DNA of 64,000 nt from Dillenia suffruticosa. Lineage: Eukaryota; Streptophyta; Magnoliopsida; Dilleniales; Dilleniaceae. Positions 1 to 10,590 of the stretch are shown piece after piece. Position numbers and translations under genes: made by a program. Location: the NCBI GenBank assembly GCA_033439265.1, contig JAVTVX010000016.1:14802701-14866700 (forward strand), read 5' to 3'. Below the pieces are notes generated by a model, which saw nothing but the letters and a program-made list of their open reading frames with translations, was not told the DNA's origin and did no database searches. Every line of letters begins with the position of its first letter. Within the stretch, counting starts at the first letter, position 1.

Positions 1-657
1 TCATGCTTTTCCAGAAAACAGCCTATTTAGAAAATGCTAATATATGTTTTATATGAACCACATCATTAAAGATCTAACAAAATAAATAACCTATATATAA
101 TATATAATATATAATATATATTATTCTTTGAAGCTGAAAATCAAAAGAATACTAGAAAAGTAGGTTGCAATTGCTGGCCTAAAACTTGAAGAGTTGCAAA
201 AGTGGTTTTGGGGGATCTTCTTAGTTGAGATCTAGTAAATGTAATATGAAGAAAATGAAGAAATAGAGATCTCTTGAAGGCTTTTGGGGCAAAGCAGAAA
301 CAATGAGAAAAAATGCAATAAAGACACGGGAGACCGGGGAATGCAGTACTTAATGAAGTTCTATAATTAGTGTGATATTGCAAGGAAGGGAAATATGCTT
401 TTTGGCTTTCTTCGCAATGGTTAAACTCTTGTCGGTGCTACAAGTGTCTAGTTTGCTTTTAAGGTCAATGCTGTCGGGTTTGTTTCCTGTGCTGATCTCT
501 GGCTGATGTTGGTTGCTTCTGTCTGGTTTTATTTTTGTTGGTCATGGTTTCTGGGGCTACCTGGGTTTGTTGTTCTCTCTAGTGATTGGTTGTGTGTGTG
601 GTGGTTTTTGTTCCTTTGTTTTCTGTGGGCTTTGGTTTATATTTGGTGTTTGCTGTG
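1..657. other. Non-coding left flank
   Basis: No supported coding sequence. There is a TATAATATA-type microsatellite at about 92-123. From about 405 the plus strand becomes markedly G/T-rich, and this texture continues across the copia insertion to an A-rich end near 5,610. Such G/T-rich stretches ending in an A tract occur in 3' UTRs of plant L1 LINEs, so a LINE tail is possible but no coding part is visible. Confidence 0.4.
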
Positions 658-662
658 GTGGG

Positions 663-994
663 TGTCGATTTGTCTGAATGAGTTTCTTCTCATTTGTTAT
701 TCCATATATATAAAAAATTATACAGAAATAATTCAGGAATGTTTTTAAATTACAATCATGATCTTCTCTCATTCCTAATTTATATATTCTATTTGTGATA
801 GTCTAATTATGTACAAGATATGATAAGACAAAGTGATGGAATCCTTTGATTTTCTAATTGACTAGCTAATTGATGGAATCCCTTTATTTTCGAATTTACT
901 TGTATATTGATGGAATTCCCTTGATTTTCGAATTGACTTACTCTATTTGATGTTGATTCCTGATTGGCTCTATTGATTAAATCTCTTATTAACA
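663..994 (-). repeat. 3' LTR of the copia element
   Basis: A 332-bp copy, about 90% identical to the repeat at 5,217-5,549. In element orientation it runs TG...CA. Most differences between the copies are C/T or G/A transitions, as expected of a methylated, ageing element. Confidence 0.93.
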
Positions 995-1008
995 TCCTCC
1001 CTCAAATT
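995..1008 (-). other. Polypurine tract of the copia element
   Basis: On the minus strand the bases next to the 3' LTR read AATTTGAGGGAGGA, a purine-rich plus-strand primer directly against the TG of the LTR, as expected of a copia element. Confidence 0.85.
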
Positions 1009-1048
1009 GATGCGGCTGATCAATAAGCATCAATTTGTTTATGAGAAA

Positions 1049-4000
1049 CTAGTGACGAGGCTGAGGTAGTACTTTGGTAAGTACATCAGCCAGTTGAAGT
1101 TCTGAGGTAATATGCGGCAGGGAGATAACCTTATTTTCAAAAGATTCACGGATAGAATGACAATCCACTTTAATGTGCTTGGTGCGTTCATGAAAGACAG
1201 GATTAGCAGCAATTTGAATAGCACTAGTATTATCTGCATAAAGAGATGTGGGGTCAGATTGAGAAAATTCAATTTCAGTCAATAAACCGCGAAGCCAAAT
1301 AATCTTTGAACAAGTAGTAGACATAGCACGATATTCTGATTCGGTGGAAGATTTGGAGACCCGAGCTTGTTTCTTACTTTTTCAAGAAATGAGCGCAGAG
1401 TCAAGAAACATACACCAACCAGTAACAGAACGTCGGGTGTCAGGGCAGCCGGCCCAATCATCATCACTGTAACCAAGTAATCGAAGGGAGGAGCCAACAG
1501 GAAAAAATAAGCCACGATCAAAAGTACCCTTCAAGTAGCGAATGATACGATGAACAACAGCGAAGTGAAGGTGTCGAGGGGTATGCATAAACTGACTGAC
1601 TTGCGGAATAGCGAAAGAAATGTCAGGATGTATAATTGTTAAATAATTAAGATTTCCTACCAACTGACGATATACCATAGGATTAGGAAGAAAATCACCC
1701 TCATCACGACTAAATTTCACATTAACCTCAAGAGGGGTGTCAACAGAAGAAGCAAATTGCAGTCCAGCTAAAAGAGATCAAATCCTCCGTATATTTGTGT
1801 TGATGCAAAAAAATACCCTTCCGATCCAAACGAACCTCAAGACCCAAAAAATAATGGAGAGAACCAAGATCCTTCATATGAAATGAAGATTGGAGCTGCT
1901 GTTTAAGCTGTTGAATCAAAACACTATTTGTGCCGGTGATGACAATATCATCAACATAGACAAGAAGAAGAACAACACTATCCACTGTTTTGTGAAGGAA
2001 CAAAGAGGAATCATAGTGGCTTTGGTTAAAAGAAAAGCCGAGTAAAGTAGAACGAAATTTCTCAAACCACGCCCGGGGTGCTCGTTTCAAGCCATAGAGA
2101 GAATGTCGAAGTTTGCAAACGCCATAAGAGGAAGAGAATAAACCTGGAGGAGTCATAAAAATATCCTCTTTAAGCTCACCGTGCAGAAACATATTTTTAA
2201 TATCCATTTGATGAAGTGACAATCCCTTAGAAGCAGCAATAGCAATAATAGTTCGGATAGTAGTAATTTTGGCTACGGGAGCAAAGGTTTCATCGTAATC
2301 CACCCCATATTCCTGCCCAGTGCCAAGAGCAACCAACCGAACCTTATAACGGTCAAGAGAATCATCAGAATTCAATTTCACAAAATATACCCACTTACAG
2401 CCAATAGGCTTAACACCTGAAGGACATGGAACAATATCCCATGTATGATTTTCTTGAAGCGCCTAGAGCTCATCTTGCATTGCTTGTTTCCGGCACGCAT
2501 GTTGGGTTGCCTTAGAATAACAAGTAGGAACAGAAATATTCGATAAAGTTACATTAAGAGATGTATGTGGAAATCTATTCTGATCTGGTAGATAAGAGAC
2601 ACGTGTAGATTGTTGAGGCGCCGGAGGTACAGGTTCAGAAGGCGGTTCAGTGTCACAAGGAGTTAAAGTGATTTTACGTCTCGTATACACAACACCTGGT
2701 TTGAAACACTCAATAGGAAACAGAACATCATCAAAGTGAGAAAGTATAGGAGTAGTAGAAGAGACCACATGAGACTGAAAAAAATAGTGATTCTCAAAGA
2801 AAATCATATTTCGAGAGTTACGAAGACGATTAGCAATAGCATCATAACAGACAAAACCCTTTTGAGTGGTACTGTAACCCAGGAATGCACACTTAACAGT
2901 TTGGGCACCAAGTTCGTGACGTTCAGTAGATGGTAAGTGAACAAAACAGACGCATCCAAAAGTTTGAAGTGTGTGATAACTAGGATGAGTGTTGTAGAGA
3001 CAAAAAAAGGTGAGTCAAATTTCAAGACTTGAGATGGAAGACGATTAATCAGATAGACAACGGTAGACATGGCCTCAACCCAAAATCGAGGGGGAACAGA
3101 AGATTCAAGTAGTAAGGCACGAGTGACATCGAACAAATGTCGATTTTTTCGTTCAGCAACACCATTATGTTGAGGTGTATAAGGACAAGAGCGCGGGGAA
3201 ATAATGCCTTTGTGCTGTAAGAAAACTTGGAATTCATTTGATATATATTCTCCTCCAGAGTCAGATTGCAAAACTTTAATACTAATAGAAAATTGATTCT
3301 CAACATATGCAAAAGGCTTTGAAACACGAAAAAGACCTTAGCTTTAGAGTGAAGAAAATAAATCCAAGTAAACCGACTGTGGTCATCAATAAATGTCACG
3401 AAATATTTGTGATTTGTATGAGAGAGTACAGGAGAAACACCCCAAATATCACTATGAATAATATCAAAACACTTTTCTGCATGATGACTAGAGGAAGGAA
3501 ATGGTAGAGTCTTACTCTTAGCAAGTTTACACGTAGAATAATCAAAAAATAAAGAGGAAGACTGATATTTATTGTCCAAAAATCCATGCTTCAGTAAGTG
3601 AGACACGACAAGTGAATTAGGATGGTCCAAACGTTTGTGCCAGACCTCACTTAGATTAGTTACAGTATTACAAGCCAAAGAAAAATACCATGACTACGGA
3701 AATGTATAGGAAACAATCTTCCCACTTTAGGCTCCTTCGCGATCACTTTCCCGGACCCCTGATCCTGCACAAGACAACCATCACGAGAGATACATGTTAC
3801 AATTGTTGTCTACGAATTGATCAACTGAAATTAAACTTGATGAAAGCCCAGGAGACAAACACATTACGAAAAGATGAATCAATATCACTAACAGCAGCAA
3901 TAGGAAGAGAACTACCGTCCGCAATTTGAATATATTGTGTATCATAATAGGGTCAAACATTGTGCAAATAATCAGAAGCACCAGTCATATGATTCGAAGC

Positions 4001-4965
4001 CGCAGAGTCAACAAACCAAGGTTGAAGAGTGTGTTTAGTTGTACCTTGAATACCCAAGGCAGAGAATGTTGAGATAATCATTTGTTGCACCATTTCTGGA
4101 GTCAAGGCAACTTGATTAAAGACTACCGGAGGTGCTGTCATGGGATCTTGATCTGGCTCTGTAGGGGAAGAGGAATGAACTTGGTTGGACGATTCTCTAG
4201 TCGTGCTGGACATTCTTTAATAATGTGACTACGTTGTTTGCAATAGTTGTAAAATTTTCGGCTGCAATTTTGAGCAATATCCTTGTATGAATAACACTGA
4301 ATCTGATTCGTATCTCTTCATTTTCTCTTCCCTTGAGCAGCGTAGGCAATTGTTACAGACTCTGAAGTAAGCTTGTCTCGTGCCATAGCTTCTTGAGTAA
4401 TTAATCGTTGCTCTTCCCGAAGTAATTCTCCAACACTCTCGGTTCAGCAAAGCAGCCCTTGCAACCTCAAATTCTGGTCTAAGTTTCATGAGAAATTGAT
4501 CCCGCCGACTAGTGTCATAAACGTCTTTGAGGACAGACAGTGCCTCTCGTGGTATTTTATTATGTATAATGGCTGAATGCTCTATCCATAAATTAAGAAA
4601 ACCATAATAATATTCTTCAATTGAAAGATTACCCTGACTGTAATTTGCAATATCGAGCTCCAACTGAAAGCACTTTGCATTGTTGTCTTGATTATAAATA
4701 CGTTTCAAATATTCTCACATTTCCTTGGCTGTTGTAAAAGAGCGTAATTGTTGACCATGTGTGGCTCAATAGATCTCAGGATCCAAGAAATAATTTGAGC
4801 ATTTTTTGTCTCCCACGTGGCAAGGCCAATTTTGTCATTTGGTGCAGTAGAAGACCCATCAATATGTCCCTAGAGTCCTTTGTCTTTGACCTACATCCTA
4901 AATTGAAACTCCTAAGCCAAATAGTTATTTCCACTGAACCGAATAGAAAAGTTTTCTGTTGCCAT
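1049..4965 (-). pseudogene. Broken copia gag-pol
   Basis: This was one gag-pol reading frame, now split by several frameshifts and stops (for example near 1,380, 1,740, 2,460, 3,290, 4,220 and 4,720). Gag starts at 4,965 (MATENFSIRF) and holds a UBN2-type segment at about 4,490-4,700. Its CCHC zinc knuckle at about 4,210-4,251 has Tyr in place of the first Cys. The protease motif at 3,995-4,009 reads DSAAS where DSGAS is usual. Integrase (about 2,804-3,770) keeps the pre-integrase HRLDHPN region, the SDSGGEY Asp near 3,255 and the NGVAERKN Glu near 3,150. Reverse transcriptase (about 1,740-2,440) keeps YVDD near 1,950. RNase H lies at 1,049-1,720. Assignment to Pseudoviridae-type pol is firm; the lineage within copia is not established. 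Confidence 0.92.
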
Positions 4966-5203
4966 AGTGATCTAAAAAAACTCAAAAGTATGTAACTTTC
5001 CGAAGTAGAAATCCCATAATATGTGATCTGATCTGGAAATAATTCCAAGATCAGAACTACTAAACAAAAAAAAAAGGAATAGACCAAATATTCGAGAGCC
5101 CTTAGGGCTGAAACAAGAAGGACACTAAAGCCCCTAGAACTGAACCAAAGATATTCGAGAGCCCCTAGAGCTAAAAACAAGACTATTTTAGATTTTGATA
5201 GAA

Positions 5204-5216
5204 GGCTCTGATACCA
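5204..5216 (-). other. Primer-binding site (initiator tRNA-Met)
   Basis: On the minus strand, directly after the 5' LTR, the sequence reads TGGTATCAGAGCC. It matches the complement of the 3' end of plant initiator tRNA-Met, the usual copia primer. There is no spacer between LTR and site. Confidence 0.92.
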
Positions 5217-5549
5217 TGTCAATTTGTCTGAATGAGTTTCTTCTTCTTTGTTATTCCATAAATTTAGAAAATTATACATTAATAATTTAAGAAAGTTTTT
5301 AAATTACAATCGTGATTTTTTTTCATTCCTAATTTATATATTCTATTTGTGGTAGTCTAATTATGTACAAAATATGATAAGACAAAGTGATGGAATCTCT
5401 TGATTTTCTAATTAACTAGCTAATTGATGGAATCCCTTTATTTCTAAATTTACTTATAGATTGATGGAATCCCCTTGATTTCCGAATTGATTTGCTCCAT
5501 TTGATGTTGATTCCTTGATCGGCTTTGTTGATTAAATCTCTTATTAACA
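5217..5549 (-). repeat. 5' LTR of the copia element
   Basis: A 333-bp repeat partner of 663-994, in the same orientation. It is followed at 5,550 by the right copy of the GTGGG target duplication. Confidence 0.93.
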
Positions 5550-5554
5550 GTGGG

Positions 5555-6701
5555 TGCTTCATTCCAGCTCTCCTAGTTGTAGTAATTTTTTCTGCTTATA
5601 AGAAAAAAACTATTGTAAATGTTCTGAAAGTTAAAATATTTCTTCTAAATAAAATGTAGGGTCAAAAGTACCATAAGATTCATTTCATGTTTCATAAATT
5701 TGTATTGTATCATGTCCAAAAGTTCTAACATACAGATATAAGACTTGTACATAATACCTCTATTTAAATACATATCACTATATATATATATATATATTTT
5801 TTTTATGATTGTCACATGTACTCCTCGATCATAGTGACCTTCTGCCTATTTTGTAAAACCACATGTTAGAGCATTGTCACCTTGATTGTGGTTCATCATG
5901 CAAAAGGGTACAGATACATAAGATGATACTTCTAACTGCCCTAGTACATGGTACATGGGATGTAGATTTACTTAGATGCTTATACTGCTATTTTTAGTTC
6001 TAGTTTGCTTCATTCAAGTAGTTCATGTGTTTGTGTGGTTTTAAGGGACAAGTATGTGTAAAATAAATTTTAATCAATATTAAAAAAAATTGAAAAAGTA
6101 AAGTAAAAGTTGAATATAATTCCCACTTAGAGTGAAAATAGAAAATCTTTCTGGCTATCGATTTTTATTTTTCAATATTTTAAAATCTATATTAAGTTTG
6201 GATCCCCATGTTAGTGATCTTGTGTGCTGTGGGAGTGCATTTTGGTTCATGTGATACGAATTGCAGATTGCTACAACAGAGTTGAGTGATCATGGTAACA
6301 TGTTTTTTAGCTTTTCTTTTCCTATTGCCTTGCTTATCCTTTCTTCTTGCTTTACATGAACTATGAAGTTAGCTAATATTTGGAGTTACTTCTAGCATTT
6401 CATTCTAAGTTTTATCTTAAATCTAACATGAAGATACTTTTCAAATAACAGAACTTATAATTCAACAATTACTTTCAGTTCGATATTGTTAACATTGAGC
6501 TCTACCTTTAGTACTGGAATGTATAAAAGCCTCATCCTCCTTCAAGAAACTCAACCGACCGTTGTCTGTGCCATGATTCACAATTGTTTCCACTTGATGT
6601 GCGTTTGAAATCTAGTTTATATAATAATTAGTACTTCTTGTCGTCCACTTCCCCATCCCCTCTTATTAATTTGCTCAATTATTTTTTTGACTTGTGGGCA
6701 G
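5555..6701. other. Non-coding stretch upstream of CDC48C-like exons
   Basis: AT-rich, with a short TA run near 5,780 followed by a T tract. No intact exon is visible. At about 6,266-6,292, after a TTGCAG acceptor-like site, a short stretch (TTGCTACAACAGAGTTGAGT) loosely resembles a CDC48C exon encoding LLxELD. This is weak. Confidence 0.35.
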
Positions 6702-7256
6702 ACCTGATGAGATGGATCATGCTATCTTACGGCCAGGTAGATTAGGGAAGCTTCTATATGTTCCTCTACCTAATGCAGAAGAGCGTGGGTTCATTTTAAA
6801 AGCCCTCGCAAGGAGGAAGCCTATAGACCCCAGTGTGGATCTCATGGCAATTGGGCGCAGTGAAGCTTGTGAAAACCTGAGTGGGGCCGACCTTGCCGCA
6901 TTGGTAGGTCTTGGTTGGTTCTAATGTTCTCTTTTGGATGTTTTTGACTCTTAGCTGATTGTTGTTACTCATGCCAGATGACTGAGGCTGCCATGATTGC
7001 TCTTAAGGAAAAGCATTCATCATCTGTTGGCAATTCAGATGCTACTCCACGAACTATTAACACAACACATTTCGAACAAGCACTGAAGAAAGTTACACCA
7101 TCGGTCTCCAAGCAGGTAAACGTTATTCTAAAAGTGTCGTGGTTTACATTTAAATATAAGAGAACTTAACCTATTTTCTTTTCTTCTGGCTCATTCAAAT
7201 GGGAGCAGAAAAAGCAAGAGTATGAGATGTTGTCAAAAACTTTGAGGTCAGTGTGA
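6702..7256 (+). CDS. CDC48C: 3'-terminal exons of a CDC48C-like AAA+ ATPase (partial)
   Basis: Three exons join in frame: 6,702-6,903, 6,978-7,115 and 7,209-7,256 (TGA at 7,254-7,256). All introns are GT-AG, and the first exon begins inside an Arg codon. The product begins PDEMDHAILRPGRLGKLLYV, the end of an AAA+ ATPase domain (arginine-finger region LRPGR, then the small helical lid with SGADLAAL), and ends in a short tail including HFEQALKKVTPSVSKQ. This pattern matches plant CDC48C/NVL-type nuclear ATPases, which act in protein unfolding. The Walker A, Walker B and N-terminal parts are absent from the 6.7 kb to the left. Either the preceding intron is very long and leaves the window, or this is a truncated copy. 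The exons themselves carry no lesion. Confidence 0.65.
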
Positions 7257-7876
7257 GAACAACCCTACTGGAGCTGTTATGCAACTTGGAACAGAACAAG
7301 AAAGATTCAGATTTGTTGGCTAACTCATTGAAGCTGAGCCAGATTTCCTAACCATTGAAGACATTTAGATTAGCACACTGCTGAAGTTTTGTTTCCCTTT
7401 TCAGAATATGTGTACGCATTTTATGAAGATCTTTAGAATCCTAGCACTAAGTGAATCCCGGGAAGTTATTTTGGTGCTTATGAAAGTAAGCTATTTTGTT
7501 TATTTTAATCTAGGAGTCTCCTATATTATTTGGTTCACATGTAACTAAATTTTGAGTCAAAAACTTTGAGGTCAGTGTGAGAACAATCCTACTGGAGCTG
7601 TTATGCAACTTGGAACAGAACAAGAAAGATTCAGATTTGTTGGCTAACTCATTGGAGCTGAGCCGGATTTCCTAACCATTTTAGACATTTAGATAAGCAC
7701 ATTGCTGAAGTTTTGTTTCCCTATTCAGAATTTGTGTACGCATTTTATGAAGATCTTTAGAAACCTAGCACTAGTGAATTCCGGGAAGTTACTTTGGTGC
7801 TTATGAGAGTAAGCTATTTTGTTTATTTTAATCTAGGAGTCGACTATATTATTTGGTTCACATGTAACTAAATTTT
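7232..7876 (+). repeat. Tandem duplication of the CDC48C 3' end
   Basis: Two adjacent copies, 7,232-7,555 and 7,556-7,876, with a 324-bp period. The unit begins inside the last exon at GTCAAAAACTTTGAGGTCAG and so includes the final codons and stop plus the 3' flank. The copies differ by only a few percent by eye, so the duplication is fairly recent compared with nearby repeats. Confidence 0.92.
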
Positions 7877-9530
7877 GTTTCTCTAGATGATGATAACTAA
7901 ATTTTGGTTCACAATAGTAATAATAATAATAAAAGTGTCTTTAAGGATCTAAAGCTTGTAGTTTTCTGAATGACTTGGTTGATGACAGAACCATACTGTA
8001 CGAAGTTTTATTAAACTTGTAATTGTATACATTTTTTCAACTTTTCATCACTGTCATCGTATTCATGTTGTGTTTCTTGTCAGTATCATTGCTTCATATT
8101 CTCAGTCATGATGCATGAGGAGTGTATGAAAATTTATTTGTGAAGTGGTTCATGGAAAAAGAGCTCTTGTAGGGTTTGATAGCTGAAAAACCTGATGGTG
8201 GGGGCCGGAAAGATCGTATTAGAAAGATGATAATTGTTTCTTGAATAAATGGACGATCTACCAGGAGATGGGACATCAGAATTTGTAGGGAAATCCAGTT
8301 TTCTTTTCTGGATACTCTATATTTACAGTTTATATAAGTATATGATGTTCATTTTATGTTAATAGATTTGACACTCTCCATCTCGAACGTCCAACAATTA
8401 TGACAGGAGAAACATACACTTGATGATAGAGAGGAGGTTTCTTTTCCATCCATGGGTTTGGGTGACTATTTGTGTCAAATCCCATAATCTTGTTTCTCTA
8501 TCTGTCAAGACCTCAGCTATCTCCCCCTTTTGCTATTTTAGTTTATGCAGGGAATGTATTGCAGTCTTGTAACGTAGTGATGTTGATGGTGGTGTCTGTT
8601 TTAAAGGATGCAATTTATGCAGAGAGAGTGGAGTCGGAGTTGTCTATCATGACCTGTTCAAGCTATGTTCGAACATTTCCTATCCAAGATAAAAATAAGA
8701 AGTCAAATCAAAGGGTCGAGACAACTTTGGAGTCGGAGGATGGAAGTGATGGCACAAGTTTGTGGACTTTGAGAGACAAATGAAAGGGATTTCGGACAAG
8801 TTGAAAAAGGAGGTGCTTTTCCCTCCTTAGTTCAGTTGCCTAGGAAGCATTAGGGGTGAGCCTTGGAAATAACTGAATAACCGGATTAAAGCAATTTCAA
8901 ATAGTGAATTGGGTACGATATTTTATTAAACTCACTTTTTAATAACCAAAATTCAATTGATTTCGATTAATTGGTTTTGTATTTACAGGTAGCACTCAGT
9001 GTGTCCCTATGGTGTCTCTCTTGGGCGCAACCCCCCACATGACAGACAGTGGGCATTATGTTGGAAGGCCGAATAATGACCATGGTCTTAATATAAGAAA
9101 TTATTGATACAATAGTAACGTTTAGTCTCTTTTATCAAAAGTCGTTTTCTACTCATAAAATTATATATATATTTTTAAAATTTTTCGTTTAAAATTTTGA
9201 AGCAAAACAAAATATAATAGAAACAAATTAAAATTTCCTTAAACAACTGCTAAAGTTGCAGATAAATTCAATTCATTTGCCAAGTGGGTTCTATTAATGG
9301 AGATTCACTATGCGAACGGTCCTAAATTGCACGTTTAACTAGTTTAGCTAGTGCAAAACTTTAAATGAATCTATCCATTAAAATGAGTTTAAGCTCGAAC
9401 TTTATGTTCAGAGTAATAGAGCAATTGAGATGAGAGGGAGAGGTCAAAGCCATCATTTTGTTCATTACTGTTTGGTACATAGGTACAAGAATAAAAAGAT
9501 TACATAGTGATTCTAATCAAGGGAATATAC
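7877..9530. other. Non-coding stretch
   Basis: No gene is supported. An open stretch at 8,472-8,783 has no recognisable domain. Sequence at about 9,440-9,560 may be the LTR end of the adjacent copia relic but was not delimited. Confidence 0.4.
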
Positions 9531-9539
9531 AATATTTGA

Positions 9540-10590
9540 TCGTGTTAATTGGGCTGCAATCTTGGGCAGTCGATCTGTATCACTTACTTGCCCTTGCAAG
9601 ATGCAGGATTCGTTGGGTCTTGGACTGAAGAAAGTTGAAGCGGTGTACGTAGCCCTTAACAAGTCGAAAAGGGAGGAGACTTGGAGGATGCGAAGACGCC
9701 CCTTGCAGACCTTGTCACGAAAAAGAGTGATAGTCAACTGCAATATACTTTTAATAATGGAATACCACATTGGCAGGATCTTTGGTGGTACCAATTTGTC
9801 ACAGTAAATCATGGTGAGAGTCTTTGGAAAAAAATAAATAAATAAATCATGGTGAGAGTGGTGTACTGGCCGCTTTGCTACCAATCATTTTAGTACGATC
9901 AAGTGGCTCTTGAATGTATCTGTGTTGAAAGAGAGACCTTTGGTGTAGGAGTAACTTCAATACCAAGGTAAGAGGCCCCCAAATTCTTAATGAAGCACTT
10001 GTGCAATACTGTGCTGATAAACTTGGGGACGAAAGTCGCAACGCTAACGATTATAACTAAAAGAACCAGAAAGTCTAAAAGATAGGCAACAATCTATGAA
10101 CAATGATGCATCAGACTTCGAATTGTGAAAATCACTACTAGTCGTAAAGGAGCTGCTTATGCCATGCATGAGAGCCTGATTGAGGCCATAATTGCTTTCT
10201 AAGCGAAAACATAATGTAGGCATCGTGAAAGGCATTCTAACATCTAGTTGGTATAGAAACTAGCCAGCCAGAGCACAACCGATGGTTGTGGCGTCACTGG
10301 GCTAAATGTCTGTGGAGTCAAGGCAAGGGCATAGATGAAAGCATTTGGTGGCAAGCCTAACCTTGTTATGGAGCAGTGCTTTTATTGGGATTCCATTTAA
10401 TAAGAAACCCACATTTACGCCAATGATTATTAGTTCAATTGGCTTTGTCCGTCTCCTCTTAGAAATCTCGAATTCGAACGTCTTCGATGTACCCAAAAAA
10501 AATCCACATTTACAGCCTTCAACAATTTGAGAAGGTTCTATAGAGGTCCCATGTGCCATTGTGCATGACAGCATTGAATGTGGAAGGGAA
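9540..10590 (-). pseudogene. Copia reverse transcriptase/RNase H relic
   Basis: Read on the minus strand, short frame-shifted pieces follow copia pol order. At about 10,300-10,590 lies the start of the polymerase region (HNGTWDL ... TFSPV). At about 10,060-10,230 comes YGLNQALMHG then FHNSKSDASLF. At about 9,850-10,000 comes a NLGASYLGIEV then IQEPLDRTKMIGSKAASTPL series. At about 9,560-9,800 lies an RNase H tail (MIYCDKL ... FRDKVCKGRLRILQVSS). The segment that should hold YVDD is lost, and no single frame exceeds about 100 codons. The right edge is cut by the old gypsy LTR. The family is clear; the lineage is not. Confidence 0.82.
10422..10503 (+). mobile_element. Short tRNA-derived SINE or tRNA retropseudogene
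   Basis: An 82-bp insertion is flanked by near-identical direct repeats, CCACATTTACGCC (10,409-10,421) and CCACATTTACAGCC (10,504-10,517). Inside, TTAGTTCAATTGG resembles an RNA polymerase III A box and GAATTCGAACGTC a B box, about 40 bp apart. The insert ends in an A tract. These are the marks of LINE-mobilised retroposition of a tRNA-like RNA. It sits within the copia relic and splits its reading frame. Confidence 0.6.

Larger units (their letters stand above)
663..5549 (-). mobile_element. Complete, decayed Ty1/copia LTR retrotransposon
   Basis: A 4,887-bp element read on the minus strand. It starts TGTTAATAAG (5' LTR at the right end) and finishes in GACA (3' LTR at the left end). The 5-bp target duplication GTGGG lies at 658-662 and 5,550-5,554. 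A primer-binding site for initiator tRNA-Met abuts the 5' LTR and a purine tract abuts the 3' LTR. The interior encodes gag, protease, integrase, reverse transcriptase and RNase H in copia order but is broken by stops and frameshifts. By hand count the LTRs differ at about 33 of 332 positions plus one indel, so this is not a recent insertion. It cannot supply its own proteins. Confidence 0.95.

Noticed and set aside
506-748. 80-codon Trp/Cys/Phe-rich open frame
   Set aside because: A product of the G/T-rich stretch; it crosses the edge of the copia LTR, so it cannot be an ancestral gene.
8472-8783. 103-codon open frame after the CDC48C fragment
   Set aside because: No recognisable domain or splice context; likely chance.
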